A stretch of DNA of 7,918 bases, from positions 1 to 7,918 of the forward strand of contig CAAEVU010000249.1 of assembly GCA_900759575.1 (NCBI GenBank), read 5' to 3'. The notes beneath the pieces were generated by a model. The model ran no database searches. It was not told where the DNA came from and saw only the letters and a list, made by a program, of their open reading frames with translations. Made by a program: the position numbers and the translations under genes. Source of the stretch: Clostridia bacterium. Its GTDB lineage: Bacteria > Bacillota > Clostridia > Oscillospirales > Acutalibacteraceae. Each line of letters starts with the position of its first letter. The stretch's first letter is position 1. This document shows positions 1 to 5,558 of the stretch, in pieces.

Positions 1-77
1 CCGCACACCCCGGCTTTGCCGGTGCAACCGGTACAGCCGGCAGTTTGTTCACATTGAAAGCAAAACATATTACCCAT
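1..77 (-). CDS. hcp: Hybrid cluster protein (hydroxylamine / nitric oxide reductase), N-terminal part only
   Basis: Only the first 25 complete codons are inside the window; the gene runs off the left edge. The translation starts MGNMFCFQCEQTAG and continues with CTGCTGKAGVCG. This is the characteristic Hcp amino-terminus, whose four cysteines (here C6, C9, C18, C25; spacing x2, x8, x6) hold the N-terminal Fe-S cluster. The GGAGG at 86-90 lies 8 nt before ATG 77, which favours this start over the internal ATG at 68. Hcp proteins are cytoplasmic Fe-S/hybrid-cluster enzymes first described as hydroxylamine reductases and now linked to NO reduction and nitrosative stress. The gene follows the cupin gene after 59 bp with no visible terminator or separate promoter, so it is probably the third gene of the leftward operon. 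The rest of the protein, including the hybrid-cluster ligands, cannot be judged here. Confidence 0.9.
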   Translation of the reverse strand, partial: MGNMFCFQCEQTAGCTGCTGKAGVC

Positions 78-136
78 CGTACATTCCTCCAATTCGGTTT
101 CAAGATTAGTCTGTGTTGTTTCAGGGGGAATATTTT

Positions 137-469
137 TTAAAAAATGACTACTAACAGCATTTTGAATTGTTCTTTCCCGTAGACAGCATGGGGATGTCCC
201 GCAGGCATGACAATAGATTCCCCTTCGTGAAGCAGGAATTCCTCACCGTCAATGGTGATCTGTCCCACACCGTCCAAGCAAGTGACAAAAGCGTCGCCGC
301 CGGATTCATGGGTGCTGATCTCTTCGCCTTTGTCAAAAGAAAAGAGTGTAACGCTCACCGCCGGATTTTGAGCCAGAGTCTTGCTGACCACCTGTCCGGT
401 CTGATAGGCCACCTGCTCTTTCAGGGTGAGCACTTCCCCTTTGCTGATGTTTTTCATAGGTTCTTTCAT
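137..469 (-). CDS. Small single-domain cupin protein
   Basis: A 110-residue protein made almost entirely of one cupin beta-barrel. Cupin motif 1 is seen as KGEEISTHESGGDAF (residues 47-61, H54 and E55 as possible metal ligands). Motif 2 is GESIVMPAGHPHAV (83-96, with P89, G91, H92, H94). The start at 469 is set by a near-perfect AAAGGAGG at 477-484, 7 nt upstream; a longer reading from 505 would run through this site and is less likely. The upstream Fe-S gene ends at 483, so its stop codon lies inside this ribosome site and the two are probably translationally coupled. Small cupins of this type can bind a metal or small ligand, but no substrate can be read from the sequence. Its place between a ferredoxin-like gene and hcp suggests an accessory role in nitrosative or redox stress, which is inference. 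Confidence 0.85.
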   Translation of the reverse strand: MKEPMKNISKGEVLTLKEQVAYQTGQVVSKTLAQNPAVSVTLFSFDKGEEISTHESGGDAFVTCLDGVGQITIDGEEFLLHEGESIVMPAGHPHAVYGKEQFKMLLVVIF

Positions 470-482
470 AGTGGTACCTCCT

Positions 483-1199
483 TTAGCGGTCCAAGATTTT
501 TCCATCGACGGAAATGGTCACTACTTGCCAGGGGATAAATTTCCCGCTGTTTTGCAGTGCTTTTTTGGCGGCTGCTTCCAGTCCGCCGCAGCAGGGAACT
601 TCCATGCGCACAATGGTCACGCTTTGAATGTCGTTGGATTTGATGATCTCCGTCAGTTTCTCGCTGTAGTCCACACTGTCCAGCTTGGGGCAGCCTATCA
701 AAGTGATTTTTTCCCGCATAAATTCCTGATGGAGATTGGCGTAAGCGTAGGCGGTGCAGTCAGCGGCAATGAGCAGTTTGGCGCCCTGGAAATAGGGTGC
801 GTTTACCGGTGCCAGTTTGATCTGGCAGGGCCATTGTCCCAGCTGAGAGGGTACGCTGGCCGACTGGGGAGCAGCCGGGCTGGAAGCGGACCGGTCAAAC
901 CGGTGCATCTGGTGTCCGGGGCAACCGGCGTGAGGAGCAGCAGCCCCGGCGTTTTTCTGCTTTTTCTGCATGTTTTCCTGAACGGCCTTTTCGTCGTAGG
1001 CAGCAGCTTCCCGCTCCACAAAGGTGATGGCTCCTGTGGGACAGGTGGGAAGGCAGTCGCCCAACCCGTCGCAATAGTCGTCCCGCAGCAGAGTGGCTTT
1101 TCCATTCACCATGCCGATGGCACCTTCGTGACATGCCTGGGTGCAAGCGCCGCAGCCGTTGCATTTTTCTTGGTCTATGTGAATAATTTTGCGAATCAT
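483..1199 (-). CDS. Ferredoxin-like 4Fe-4S protein with cysteine-rich C-terminal domain (FrdX-like)
   Basis: A 238-residue cytoplasmic iron-sulfur protein. Residues 1-60 form a bacterial ferredoxin fold: C13-x2-C16-x2-C19-x3-C23 is a standard cluster motif. The second set is unusual, C43-x5-C49-x3-C53-P, with a YCDGLGDC segment. Residues about 65-120 are an Ala/Ser/Pro/Gln-rich linker with C93, H96 and H99. The C-terminal half has further cysteines: C125, C148 (AADCTA), C170 (IGCPKLD) and a C203-C204-G-G pair (MEVPCCGGL), 13 in all. This two-part layout recurs in anaerobes as an uncharacterised Fe-S protein; a ferredoxin gene named frdX is reported beside hcp in HcpR regulons, and this may be its counterpart. 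It is probably an electron carrier or maturation partner for Hcp (inference). The ribosome site is a moderate AAAGGGG about 9-10 nt before ATG 1199. It is the first gene of the leftward operon. Confidence 0.85.
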   Translation of the reverse strand: MIRKIIHIDQEKCNGCGACTQACHEGAIGMVNGKATLLRDDYCDGLGDCLPTCPTGAITFVEREAAAYDEKAVQENMQKKQKNAGAAAPHAGCPGHQMHRFDRSASSPAAPQSASVPSQLGQWPCQIKLAPVNAPYFQGAKLLIAADCTAYAYANLHQEFMREKITLIGCPKLDSVDYSEKLTEIIKSNDIQSVTIVRMEVPCCGGLEAAAKKALQNSGKFIPWQVVTISVDGKILDR

Positions 1200-1222
1200 C
1201 GTTTCTTTCCCCTTTTTGTTTC

Positions 1223-1251
1223 TTGAAGTTACGAGCAGAGTATACTATAAT
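1223..1251 (+). promoter_or_regulatory. Sigma-A-type promoter of the Crp/Fnr regulator gene
   Basis: TTGAAG (1223-1228), a 17-bp spacer and a perfect TATAAT (1246-1251). The predicted start is near 1258, giving a leader of about 38 nt. The promoter physically overlaps the leftward -10 box at 1239-1244, so polymerase can probably occupy only one direction at a time. Confidence 0.75.
1239..1244 (-). promoter_or_regulatory. Predicted -10 box of the leftward Fe-S/cupin/hcp operon
   Basis: On the minus strand this reads TATACT. Counting 7 nt on gives a start near 1232 and a leader of about 33 nt before ATG 1199. The expected -35 region (1262-1267, minus strand CAGATT) is a poor match to TTGACA, as expected for an activator-dependent promoter. 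The 16-bp palindrome at 1266-1281 is then centred at -41.5. An alternative -10, TATAGT at 1244-1249, would move the centre to about -36.5. Confidence 0.55.
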
Positions 1252-1265
1252 CCAAAATGAAAATC

Positions 1266-1281
1266 TGTTGTTAAAACAACA
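1266..1281. promoter_or_regulatory. 16-bp near-palindromic operator, probably for the adjacent Crp/Fnr regulator
   Basis: TGTTGTTAAAACAACA consists of 7-bp arms TGTTGTT and AACAACA around a 2-bp centre. Its size and symmetry fit a dimeric Crp/Fnr-type winged-helix protein. It sits between the two divergent genes, at -41.5 for the leftward promoter (class II activator position) and at +9 to +24 of the rightward transcript, just before the regulator's ribosome site. That it binds the product of the neighbouring gene is inference. Confidence 0.65.
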
Positions 1282-1295
1282 AAAGGAGAAAAAGT

Positions 1296-1961
1296 ATGAA
1301 AATCTCGTTGTCGGAAACACAATTATTCCGTGGGATCGAGGAACAGGAAATCGACTCCCTGCTGCAATGCTTGGCGGCGACCAAACGGGAATATAAAAAA
1401 GGAGAAGTGATCCTTTCCGAAGGGACCATCACAGAGAGCTTGGGAATCGTCCTTTCCGGAATGGCCATTATCTCTTGCAGCGACATATGGGGCAACAACA
1501 GCATTTTGGGGGATATAGCGCCAGGAGCGGTGTTTGCGGAAGTGTACGCCTGCATCCCAGGGGAGCCCCTGCGTATTTCCGTGTCTGCGGCGGAAGATAC
1601 CACCGTGCTGTTTATGAACGTGGGCAGAGTGTTGTCCACTTGTACTAACGCCTGTCCCTTCCACACCAAACTGGTGCGAAATTTGTTGACCGTGTGCGCC
1701 TACAAGAGCTTGCAGCTTTCCCAAAGAATTTTGCACACCAGCTCCAAATCCATACGGGGCCGGTTGATGTCCTATTTTTCCCAGTGTGCCAAAGGTTCCG
1801 GGAGCTGTTCCTTTCAGATCCCCTATAACCGGCAGCAGTTGGCGGACTATCTGGGAGTTGACCGGAGCGCCATGAGCAACGAGCTTTCCAAAATGCAAAA
1901 AGAGGGGTTGATCGAATATCAACGAAATCAATTCCTGCTGAAAAATCAGGAGTTGGTTTGA
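1296..1961 (+). CDS. Crp/Fnr-family transcriptional regulator, candidate regulator of hcp
   Basis: A 221-residue protein. Residues about 8-110 are a cyclic-nucleotide-binding-type beta-roll (LFRGIEEQEIDSLL, then YKKGEVILSEG and GDIAPGAVFAE). A long dimerisation helix follows (about 111-150). The C-terminal winged helix-turn-helix contains NRQQLADYLGVDRSAMSNEL (178-197). No Fnr-type N-terminal cysteine cluster is present, but the protein has eight cysteines, including C116-x3-C120-P-F-H123 at the start of the dimer helix, a pattern I recall from clostridial homologues. AAGGAG at 1283-1288, 7 nt before the ATG, supports the start. Such regulators next to hcp (HcpR-like) control nitrosative-stress genes; the ligand or cofactor here is unknown. 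The gene is divergent from the Fe-S/cupin/hcp operon, and the operator in its leader suggests autorepression. Confidence 0.93.
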   Translation: MKISLSETQLFRGIEEQEIDSLLQCLAATKREYKKGEVILSEGTITESLGIVLSGMAIISCSDIWGNNSILGDIAPGAVFAEVYACIPGEPLRISVSAAEDTTVLFMNVGRVLSTCTNACPFHTKLVRNLLTVCAYKSLQLSQRILHTSSKSIRGRLMSYFSQCAKGSGSCSFQIPYNRQQLADYLGVDRSAMSNELSKMQKEGLIEYQRNQFLLKNQELV

Positions 1962-2080
1962 GGCATTCGGCCAAATGAGTGTAACTCTCGTCCCATTTCT
2001 ATTTAAAAAAACTGCGGGTGATTTTTGCATCTCGGTTTCCCCAGCGTATGAGGAAACTAAAAAATGTTTGCCGCTATCTA

Positions 2081-2109
2081 TTGAATATTCATCAAAAACG
2101 CGATAAAAT
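2081..2109 (+). promoter_or_regulatory. Predicted promoter of the permease/kinase operon
   Basis: TTGAAT (2081-2086), a 17-bp spacer and TAAAAT (2104-2109) give a start near 2116, about 55 nt before the permease ATG. The -10 is embedded in CGAT-AAA-ATCG (2101-2111), a short inverted repeat. A perfect 12-bp palindrome, TATAAATTTATA (2113-2124), lies across the predicted start. Either could be an operator, but AT-rich palindromes also arise by chance. In the rest of 1962-2170 I see no gene and no convincing terminator for the upstream regulator. Confidence 0.5.
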
Positions 2110-2170
2110 CGTTATAAATTTATATGATAAATAGAGATTTTAACGGTCAAATCGGAAATGAGGGAGACTC

Positions 2171-3529
2171 ATGGTAGTGGCACAGATTTTGGCAGTGGTG
2201 ATTTTTATCGCCATGTTTCTGCTGATCGTGATGGAAAAGTTTGAACGTCAGTATATCACCTTGGCCGCAGGGACAGCCGTGATCCTGCTGGTGTTTGGCC
2301 TGGTGATGCGCAGCGGCACAGCCATTTTGGAAACGCTGAATTTGGGAAGCTTTTTCAAAATGGATTTTTGGTATTCCATGGGGGAATCGGCGGAATCCGC
2401 CATGGGGATCAACTGGGCCACCATTGTCTTTATTCTGGGGATGATGATCATGGTGGAAGGAATGGCAAACGCGGGATTTTTCCGATGGCTCTGTCTGGAG
2501 TTGGCAAAGCTGGTCCATTACAAGCCCGTTCCGCTGTTTCTCACCTTTATGATCCTTTCCTCCGTGTTGGCCATGTTTATTGACAGCATCACCGTGATCC
2601 TGTTTTTGGCGGCTGTCACGGTGGAATTGGCGAAACTTTTGAAATTCAATCCCATTCCCATGATCCTGTCGGAGATCTTCTGCGCCAACTTGGGAGGCTC
2701 CGCCACCATGTGCGGAGACCCTCCCAATATTATCATCGGCACCTCCTTGGGATATTCCTTTGCGGATTTCCTGGTGAATACCGGATTGATAGCGGCGGTG
2801 GGACTGGTAGCAGTGGTCCTGTATTTCTTCCTGATCTACCGAAAGGAGCTGTCCGCGGAGGGTGAGGGCCAAGTGGACCTTGAGACCATTCCCGCGCCGG
2901 GAAGTGCTATTTCCAGTAAACGGGATTTCCTGTTTAGCTGCGTGATTTTTTTAGCCGCAGTGATCTTGCTGGCAACCCATTCCGACACAGGTTTGACAGT
3001 GGCGCTGATCGGTGTGGCAGTGGCGTTGGCGACCTTGCTGGCGTTTTGGAAACACGCCCTGGAACTGCTGAAGAAAGTGGATTATAAAACTCTGCTGTTT
3101 TTTGTGGGGCTGTTCATTGTGGTGGGCGGCTTGGAGCAAACCGGCGTGCTGGAAGTGCTGGCTGGGTTTATTGGACAGGTCAGCGGAGGAAACCTGAAGC
3201 TGATGGTGGCCATCATTATTTGGTTGTCTGCGGTAGCCAGCGCCTTTGTGGACAATATCCCCTTTGCGGCAACCATGATCCCAGTGATCAAAACCCTGGC
3301 CGCGTCTCAGGGGGTGGATTTGTCCACCTTGACCTGGGCCTTGGCCATGGGCACGGACATTGGAGGAAGCGCCACACCCATCGGTGCGTCGGCCAACGTG
3401 GTGGGAACCTCTGTGGCTTCCCGCAACGGCTATTTTATCGACTGGAAAACCTACTGTAAAACGGCGGTGCCCGCTACGGTCATTGTCATCACGATTTCAA
3501 TGGTGATCCTATTTGTGCGGTATTGTTAA
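2171..3529 (+). CDS. ArsB/NhaD-type membrane permease (ion transporter superfamily)
   Basis: A 452-residue inner-membrane transporter, close to the usual length of the family, with about 11-12 hydrophobic segments. Two half-repeats are visible. In the first, SSVLAMFIDSITVILF (130-145) is followed by NLGGSATMCGDPPNIIIGTS (173-192). In the second, SAVASAFVDNIPFAAT (353-368) is followed by DIGGSATPIGASANVVGTSV (396-415). The paired S/D-x-I and GGSAT...N-hairpin motifs typify ArsB, NhaD and the P-protein group, which exchange anions or Na+/H+. A hydrophilic loop (about 224-251) links the halves. The substrate cannot be read: there is no arsR, arsC or other ars gene nearby, so arsenite is not favoured. 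GAGGGAG shortly before ATG 2171 supports the start; ATG 2158 is out of frame. It is the first gene of a two-gene unit with the kinase-like gene, 26 bp downstream. Confidence 0.9.
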   Translation: MVVAQILAVVIFIAMFLLIVMEKFERQYITLAAGTAVILLVFGLVMRSGTAILETLNLGSFFKMDFWYSMGESAESAMGINWATIVFILGMMIMVEGMANAGFFRWLCLELAKLVHYKPVPLFLTFMILSSVLAMFIDSITVILFLAAVTVELAKLLKFNPIPMILSEIFCANLGGSATMCGDPPNIIIGTSLGYSFADFLVNTGLIAAVGLVAVVLYFFLIYRKELSAEGEGQVDLETIPAPGSAISSKRDFLFSCVIFLAAVILLATHSDTGLTVALIGVAVALATLLAFWKHALELLKKVDYKTLLFFVGLFIVVGGLEQTGVLEVLAGFIGQVSGGNLKLMVAIIIWLSAVASAFVDNIPFAATMIPVIKTLAASQGVDLSTLTWALAMGTDIGGSATPIGASANVVGTSVASRNGYFIDWKTYCKTAVPATVIVITISMVILFVRYC

Positions 3530-3555
3530 ACGGGAAAAAGAAGGAGAAAAGAGAT

Positions 3556-4173
3556 ATGGAAAAGCAACTGATTGTGGCCCTGGGCCGGGAATTTGGAAGC
3601 GGGGGCCATTATGTGGGCAAAAAAATCGCGGACTATTTTGGAATCTCCTACTATGACCGAAGGATTTTGGAGGACATTGCCAAGGAAAAAAATATCCGCA
3701 TCGAGTACCTGGAAAAATACGATGAGCGGAAGGGAAAAATGCTGTTTTCCCGAAATGTGAAAGGGTATACCAACTCCATCGAAGAGATCGTGGCGGAAAT
3801 GCAGTTTGAATATCTTCGGAAGAAAGCGGCTTCCGGGGAGTCTTTCGTCATTGTGGGCCGGTGTGCGGATGAACTGTTTCGAGGGGATGAACGGCTGGTG
3901 TCCATCTTTATCCTGGCGGATGAAGAGGATAAGATCCAGCGGGTGAGCAAACGCCACAATATCAGCCGGGAAGAGGCGATGGCCATGATCGCCAAGCAGG
4001 ACAAAGCAAGAAAGAAGTATCACAATCGCCATTCGGAAATAAAATGGGGCGACTCCCGAGGGTATGACATCAGCATGAACAGCACCAGATTGGGAATCGA
4101 TATGACCGCAAAGCTGCTGGAGGCGTACATTCAAGAGCGGATAGGTTTGTCTGCCCCGGCAGGGGAACAGTAA
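3556..4173 (+). CDS. Cytidylate kinase-like family P-loop protein
   Basis: A 205-residue soluble protein of the cytidylate-kinase-like (Cytidylate_kin2) family. The nucleotide-binding loop is GREFGSGGHYVGKK (residues 10-23), followed by the family hallmark YYDRRILEDIA (32-42). Further kinase-fold features are FVIVGRCADELF (97-108), a lid-like stretch RVSKRHNISREEAMAMI (129-145), then the basic KARKKYHNRH (150-159) and the terminal YDISMNSTRLGID (170-182). The family resembles CMP/dCMP kinases, but its real substrate is generally unknown, so housekeeping Cmk function should not be assumed. The start at 3556 is set by AAGGAG at 3541-3546, 9 nt upstream; an in-frame ATG at 3523 overlaps the permease end and lacks such a site. 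The position 26 bp behind the permease suggests co-transcription and possibly a linked function. Confidence 0.88.
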   Translation: MEKQLIVALGREFGSGGHYVGKKIADYFGISYYDRRILEDIAKEKNIRIEYLEKYDERKGKMLFSRNVKGYTNSIEEIVAEMQFEYLRKKAASGESFVIVGRCADELFRGDERLVSIFILADEEDKIQRVSKRHNISREEAMAMIAKQDKARKKYHNRHSEIKWGDSRGYDISMNSTRLGIDMTAKLLEAYIQERIGLSAPAGEQ

Positions 4174-4237
4174 GACGGCGTTTTTCTGGTCCACAGTGGC
4201 TTGTGTGTGGAATAGGGGCTGTAAAAGGCCGGGATTT

Positions 4238-4267
4238 TTATAAGATACACCCTGTTTCTTATAGAAA
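4238..4267. promoter_or_regulatory. Overlapping inverted repeats before the esterase-like gene, possible operator
   Basis: TATAAGA (4239-4245) and TCTTATA (4257-4263) form a 7-bp inverted repeat with an 11-nt loop. The right arm also belongs to TTTCT-TAT-AGAAA (4255-4267). Near-repeats CCTGTTTCT (4251-4259) and TCTGTTTCT (4274-4282) lie 23 bp apart. I find no convincing -35/-10 pair; GATAAT at 4285-4290 is the best -10. The gap 4174-4319 otherwise shows no gene and no clear terminator, so read-through from the kinase gene is possible. Confidence 0.3.
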
Positions 4268-4319
4268 AGATCCCTCTGTTTCTGGATAATAAAAGAAAGA
4301 TTGAACGGGAGGGATTGGT

Positions 4320-5192
4320 TTGGCCTTAATTCAGTTTAATTTCAAAAGTCAAAGCGTGGGACGCAATGTCAATGTCACCATCGTGCTTCCCACAGACGGC
4401 CTGAGTTTTTACGACCCGTCCGAAGCGGAACGGTATGGGCACAACCCCATCACAAAAGTGGTGCCCAATACTTACCAGCCGGGGATGAAATTCCAAACCG
4501 TCTATGTGTATCATGGAGGCGGGGAGGACAATTCTGTCACGTACCGGTATGTGGCGTTGGAACGGGCGGCCCAGGAGAACAAAGTGATGCTGGTCTGTCC
4601 GGACATCCAGTTCTTTGGCACGGACTGCGCGGGGGGAAACTATTTTACATTCCTTACTCAGGAACTTCCCTGCGTGATTCAGACCATGTTCCCGTCCTCG
4701 CCCAAACGGGAGGACAATTTTGTGATGGGATATGCCATGGGAGCCAACGTGGCTTTGGGTATGGCGATCCTGCGGCCGGACCTGTTTGCCGCATGTTTGG
4801 ACATTTCCGGAGGCATCGGCATGACTCTGCAAACCAGCACTATGGTGGAAGAGTTGGCGGGGGATCATTTCCGGCAATTCATGCCCTCTTACCATGTGGC
4901 GTTCGGCGAGCCGGAAAATTTCCCTGGCTCTGCGTACGATCTGTATCCCATAGCCCACAAGAAAAAGGAAGCGGGGGAAACCCTGTCCCATTTTACGGTG
5001 ATATGCGGCAGTAAGGAATTTATCCGCAAGCGGGTGGAGGACGATGTGGCAAGGCTGCGGGAGTTGGATTACCCTGTGGACTATTTGTGCCTGGAAGGGT
5101 ATGACCACGATTGGCGTACTTGGAACCAATACCTTGTCCGCGGATTGGAAGAAATTTTGCCGCTGAAAAAGAAGTACCTCTATAACGAATAA
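4320..5192 (+). CDS. Esterase D / tributyrin-esterase-like alpha/beta hydrolase, catalytic serine missing
   Basis: A 290-residue protein with an alpha/beta-hydrolase fold of the putative esterase (PF00756-like) group and no signal peptide, so probably cytoplasmic. Visible parts are the oxyanion-hole strand VYVYHGGGEDN (61-71), the nucleophile elbow VMGYAMGANVALGMA (135-149), LDISGG (160-165), a C-terminal CGSKEF (229-234) and the histidine segment GYDHDWRTW (260-268, H263). Family members usually have G-x-S-x-G at the elbow; here it is G137-Y-A139-M-G141, and the usual acidic residue of the GTED-like motif appears as E233. Loss of serine makes classical esterase activity unlikely, so a binding or regulatory role is possible. 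The reading frame is intact. The start is a TTG at 4320 preceded by GGGAGGG, about 6 nt spacing; no in-frame ATG is nearby. It is followed by an intrinsic terminator. Confidence 0.85.
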   Translation: MALIQFNFKSQSVGRNVNVTIVLPTDGLSFYDPSEAERYGHNPITKVVPNTYQPGMKFQTVYVYHGGGEDNSVTYRYVALERAAQENKVMLVCPDIQFFGTDCAGGNYFTFLTQELPCVIQTMFPSSPKREDNFVMGYAMGANVALGMAILRPDLFAACLDISGGIGMTLQTSTMVEELAGDHFRQFMPSYHVAFGEPENFPGSAYDLYPIAHKKKEAGETLSHFTVICGSKEFIRKRVEDDVARLRELDYPVDYLCLEGYDHDWRTWNQYLVRGLEEILPLKKKYLYNE

Positions 5193-5331
5193 GCGTTTCG
5201 GCAGTGTGAAACCCTGCAAAAAGCGGACCCGTCTCACCTATAAAAGGGAACAGGGAAAAGTTCCGTGAAATCAGGGGTTCCAGGGACGCAAAACACAAGA
5301 AAACGATAAAAACTCACTACAGATACAAAGA

Positions 5332-5362
5332 GAGCTGATGTGCAAAATCAGCTCCCTTTTTT
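5332..5362 (+). terminator. Rho-independent terminator
   Basis: A perfect 8-bp stem, GAGCTGAT (5332-5339) with ATCAGCTC (5347-5354), a 7-nt loop, then CC and six T (5357-5362). It lies 140 bp after the esterase-like gene and ends the middle block. The stretch 5193-5331 holds only short hairpins (GTTTC/GAAAC at 5195-5212, GGAAC/GTTCC at 5247-5264) and no supported gene. Confidence 0.9.
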
Positions 5363-5523
5363 GTTTGCATGGAAATATTCCTCCCTTTTCAACGTGGGCT
5401 TGGCATGTCTTGAAAATCAAAATTGGGAAAGTTAGAGTCTTTGTTTGCTGATCTCGTGTTTCTCCGCTGCTTTCCCCATGGTATTCCATGACTGAAATTG
5501 AATTCTGAATAGAGTTTCATAGC
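5363..5523. other. AT-rich non-coding stretch upstream of the sigma operon promoter
   Basis: No supported gene on either strand. A small perfect hairpin, CATGG-TATT-CCATG (5477-5490), is present. The imperfect palindrome GGAAATATTCC near 5370-5380 shares ATATTCC with the promoter spacer at 5530-5536. A minus-strand reading frame at 5271-5489 runs through the terminator and lacks a ribosome site. Confidence 0.4.
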
Positions 5524-5552
5524 TTGAAAATATTCCGATATTCGTATATAAT
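5524..5552 (+). promoter_or_regulatory. Strong sigma-A-like promoter of the ECF sigma/PrsW operon
   Basis: TTGAAA (5524-5529), a 17-bp spacer and a perfect TATAAT (5547-5552) predict a start near 5559, about 190 nt before the sigma gene. The spacer holds a direct repeat ATATTC (5530-5535 and 5538-5543) and a short inverted repeat AATAT-TCCG-ATATT (5529-5542), possibly an operator. CGTATA at 5543-5548 resembles an ECF-type -10, but the distance to the TGAAA element is too short for the usual ECF spacing, so housekeeping transcription is favoured. Confidence 0.75.
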
Positions 5553-5558
5553 TTTAAA

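Noticed and set aside
114..120. TGTTGTT half-site before hcp, like one arm of the operator at 1266-1281.
   Set aside because: There is no matching second arm downstream, so a dimer site is not supported.
426..1226. Long plus-strand reading frame of 266 codons opposite the Fe-S gene.
   Set aside because: It is antisense to a protein with clear ferredoxin motifs, lacks a ribosome site, and its translation resembles no family.
1957..1975. Possible terminator stem (TTTG...GGC / GCC-AAA) after the Crp/Fnr regulator.
   Set aside because: The stem is short and bulged, includes the stop codon and has no T-run.
4154..4185. CCCC-GGCA-GGGG hairpin near the end of the kinase-like gene followed by TTTTT as a terminator.
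   Set aside because: The stem lies inside the coding sequence and the T-run begins about 15 nt after it, so it is not a standard intrinsic terminator.
5193..5331. tRNA or other stable RNA suspected from small hairpins and a GGTTCC-like element.
   Set aside because: No cloverleaf, acceptor stem or conserved T-arm could be formed.
5271..5489. Minus-strand 72-codon frame across the terminator.
   Set aside because: It contains the terminator hairpin, has no ribosome site and no recognisable protein features.
5525..5548. ECF-type autoregulated promoter (TGAAAA with CGTATA) for the sigma operon.
   Set aside because: Only 12 bp separate the two elements, too few for known ECF promoters, whereas TTGAAA-17-TATAAT fits the housekeeping pattern exactly.
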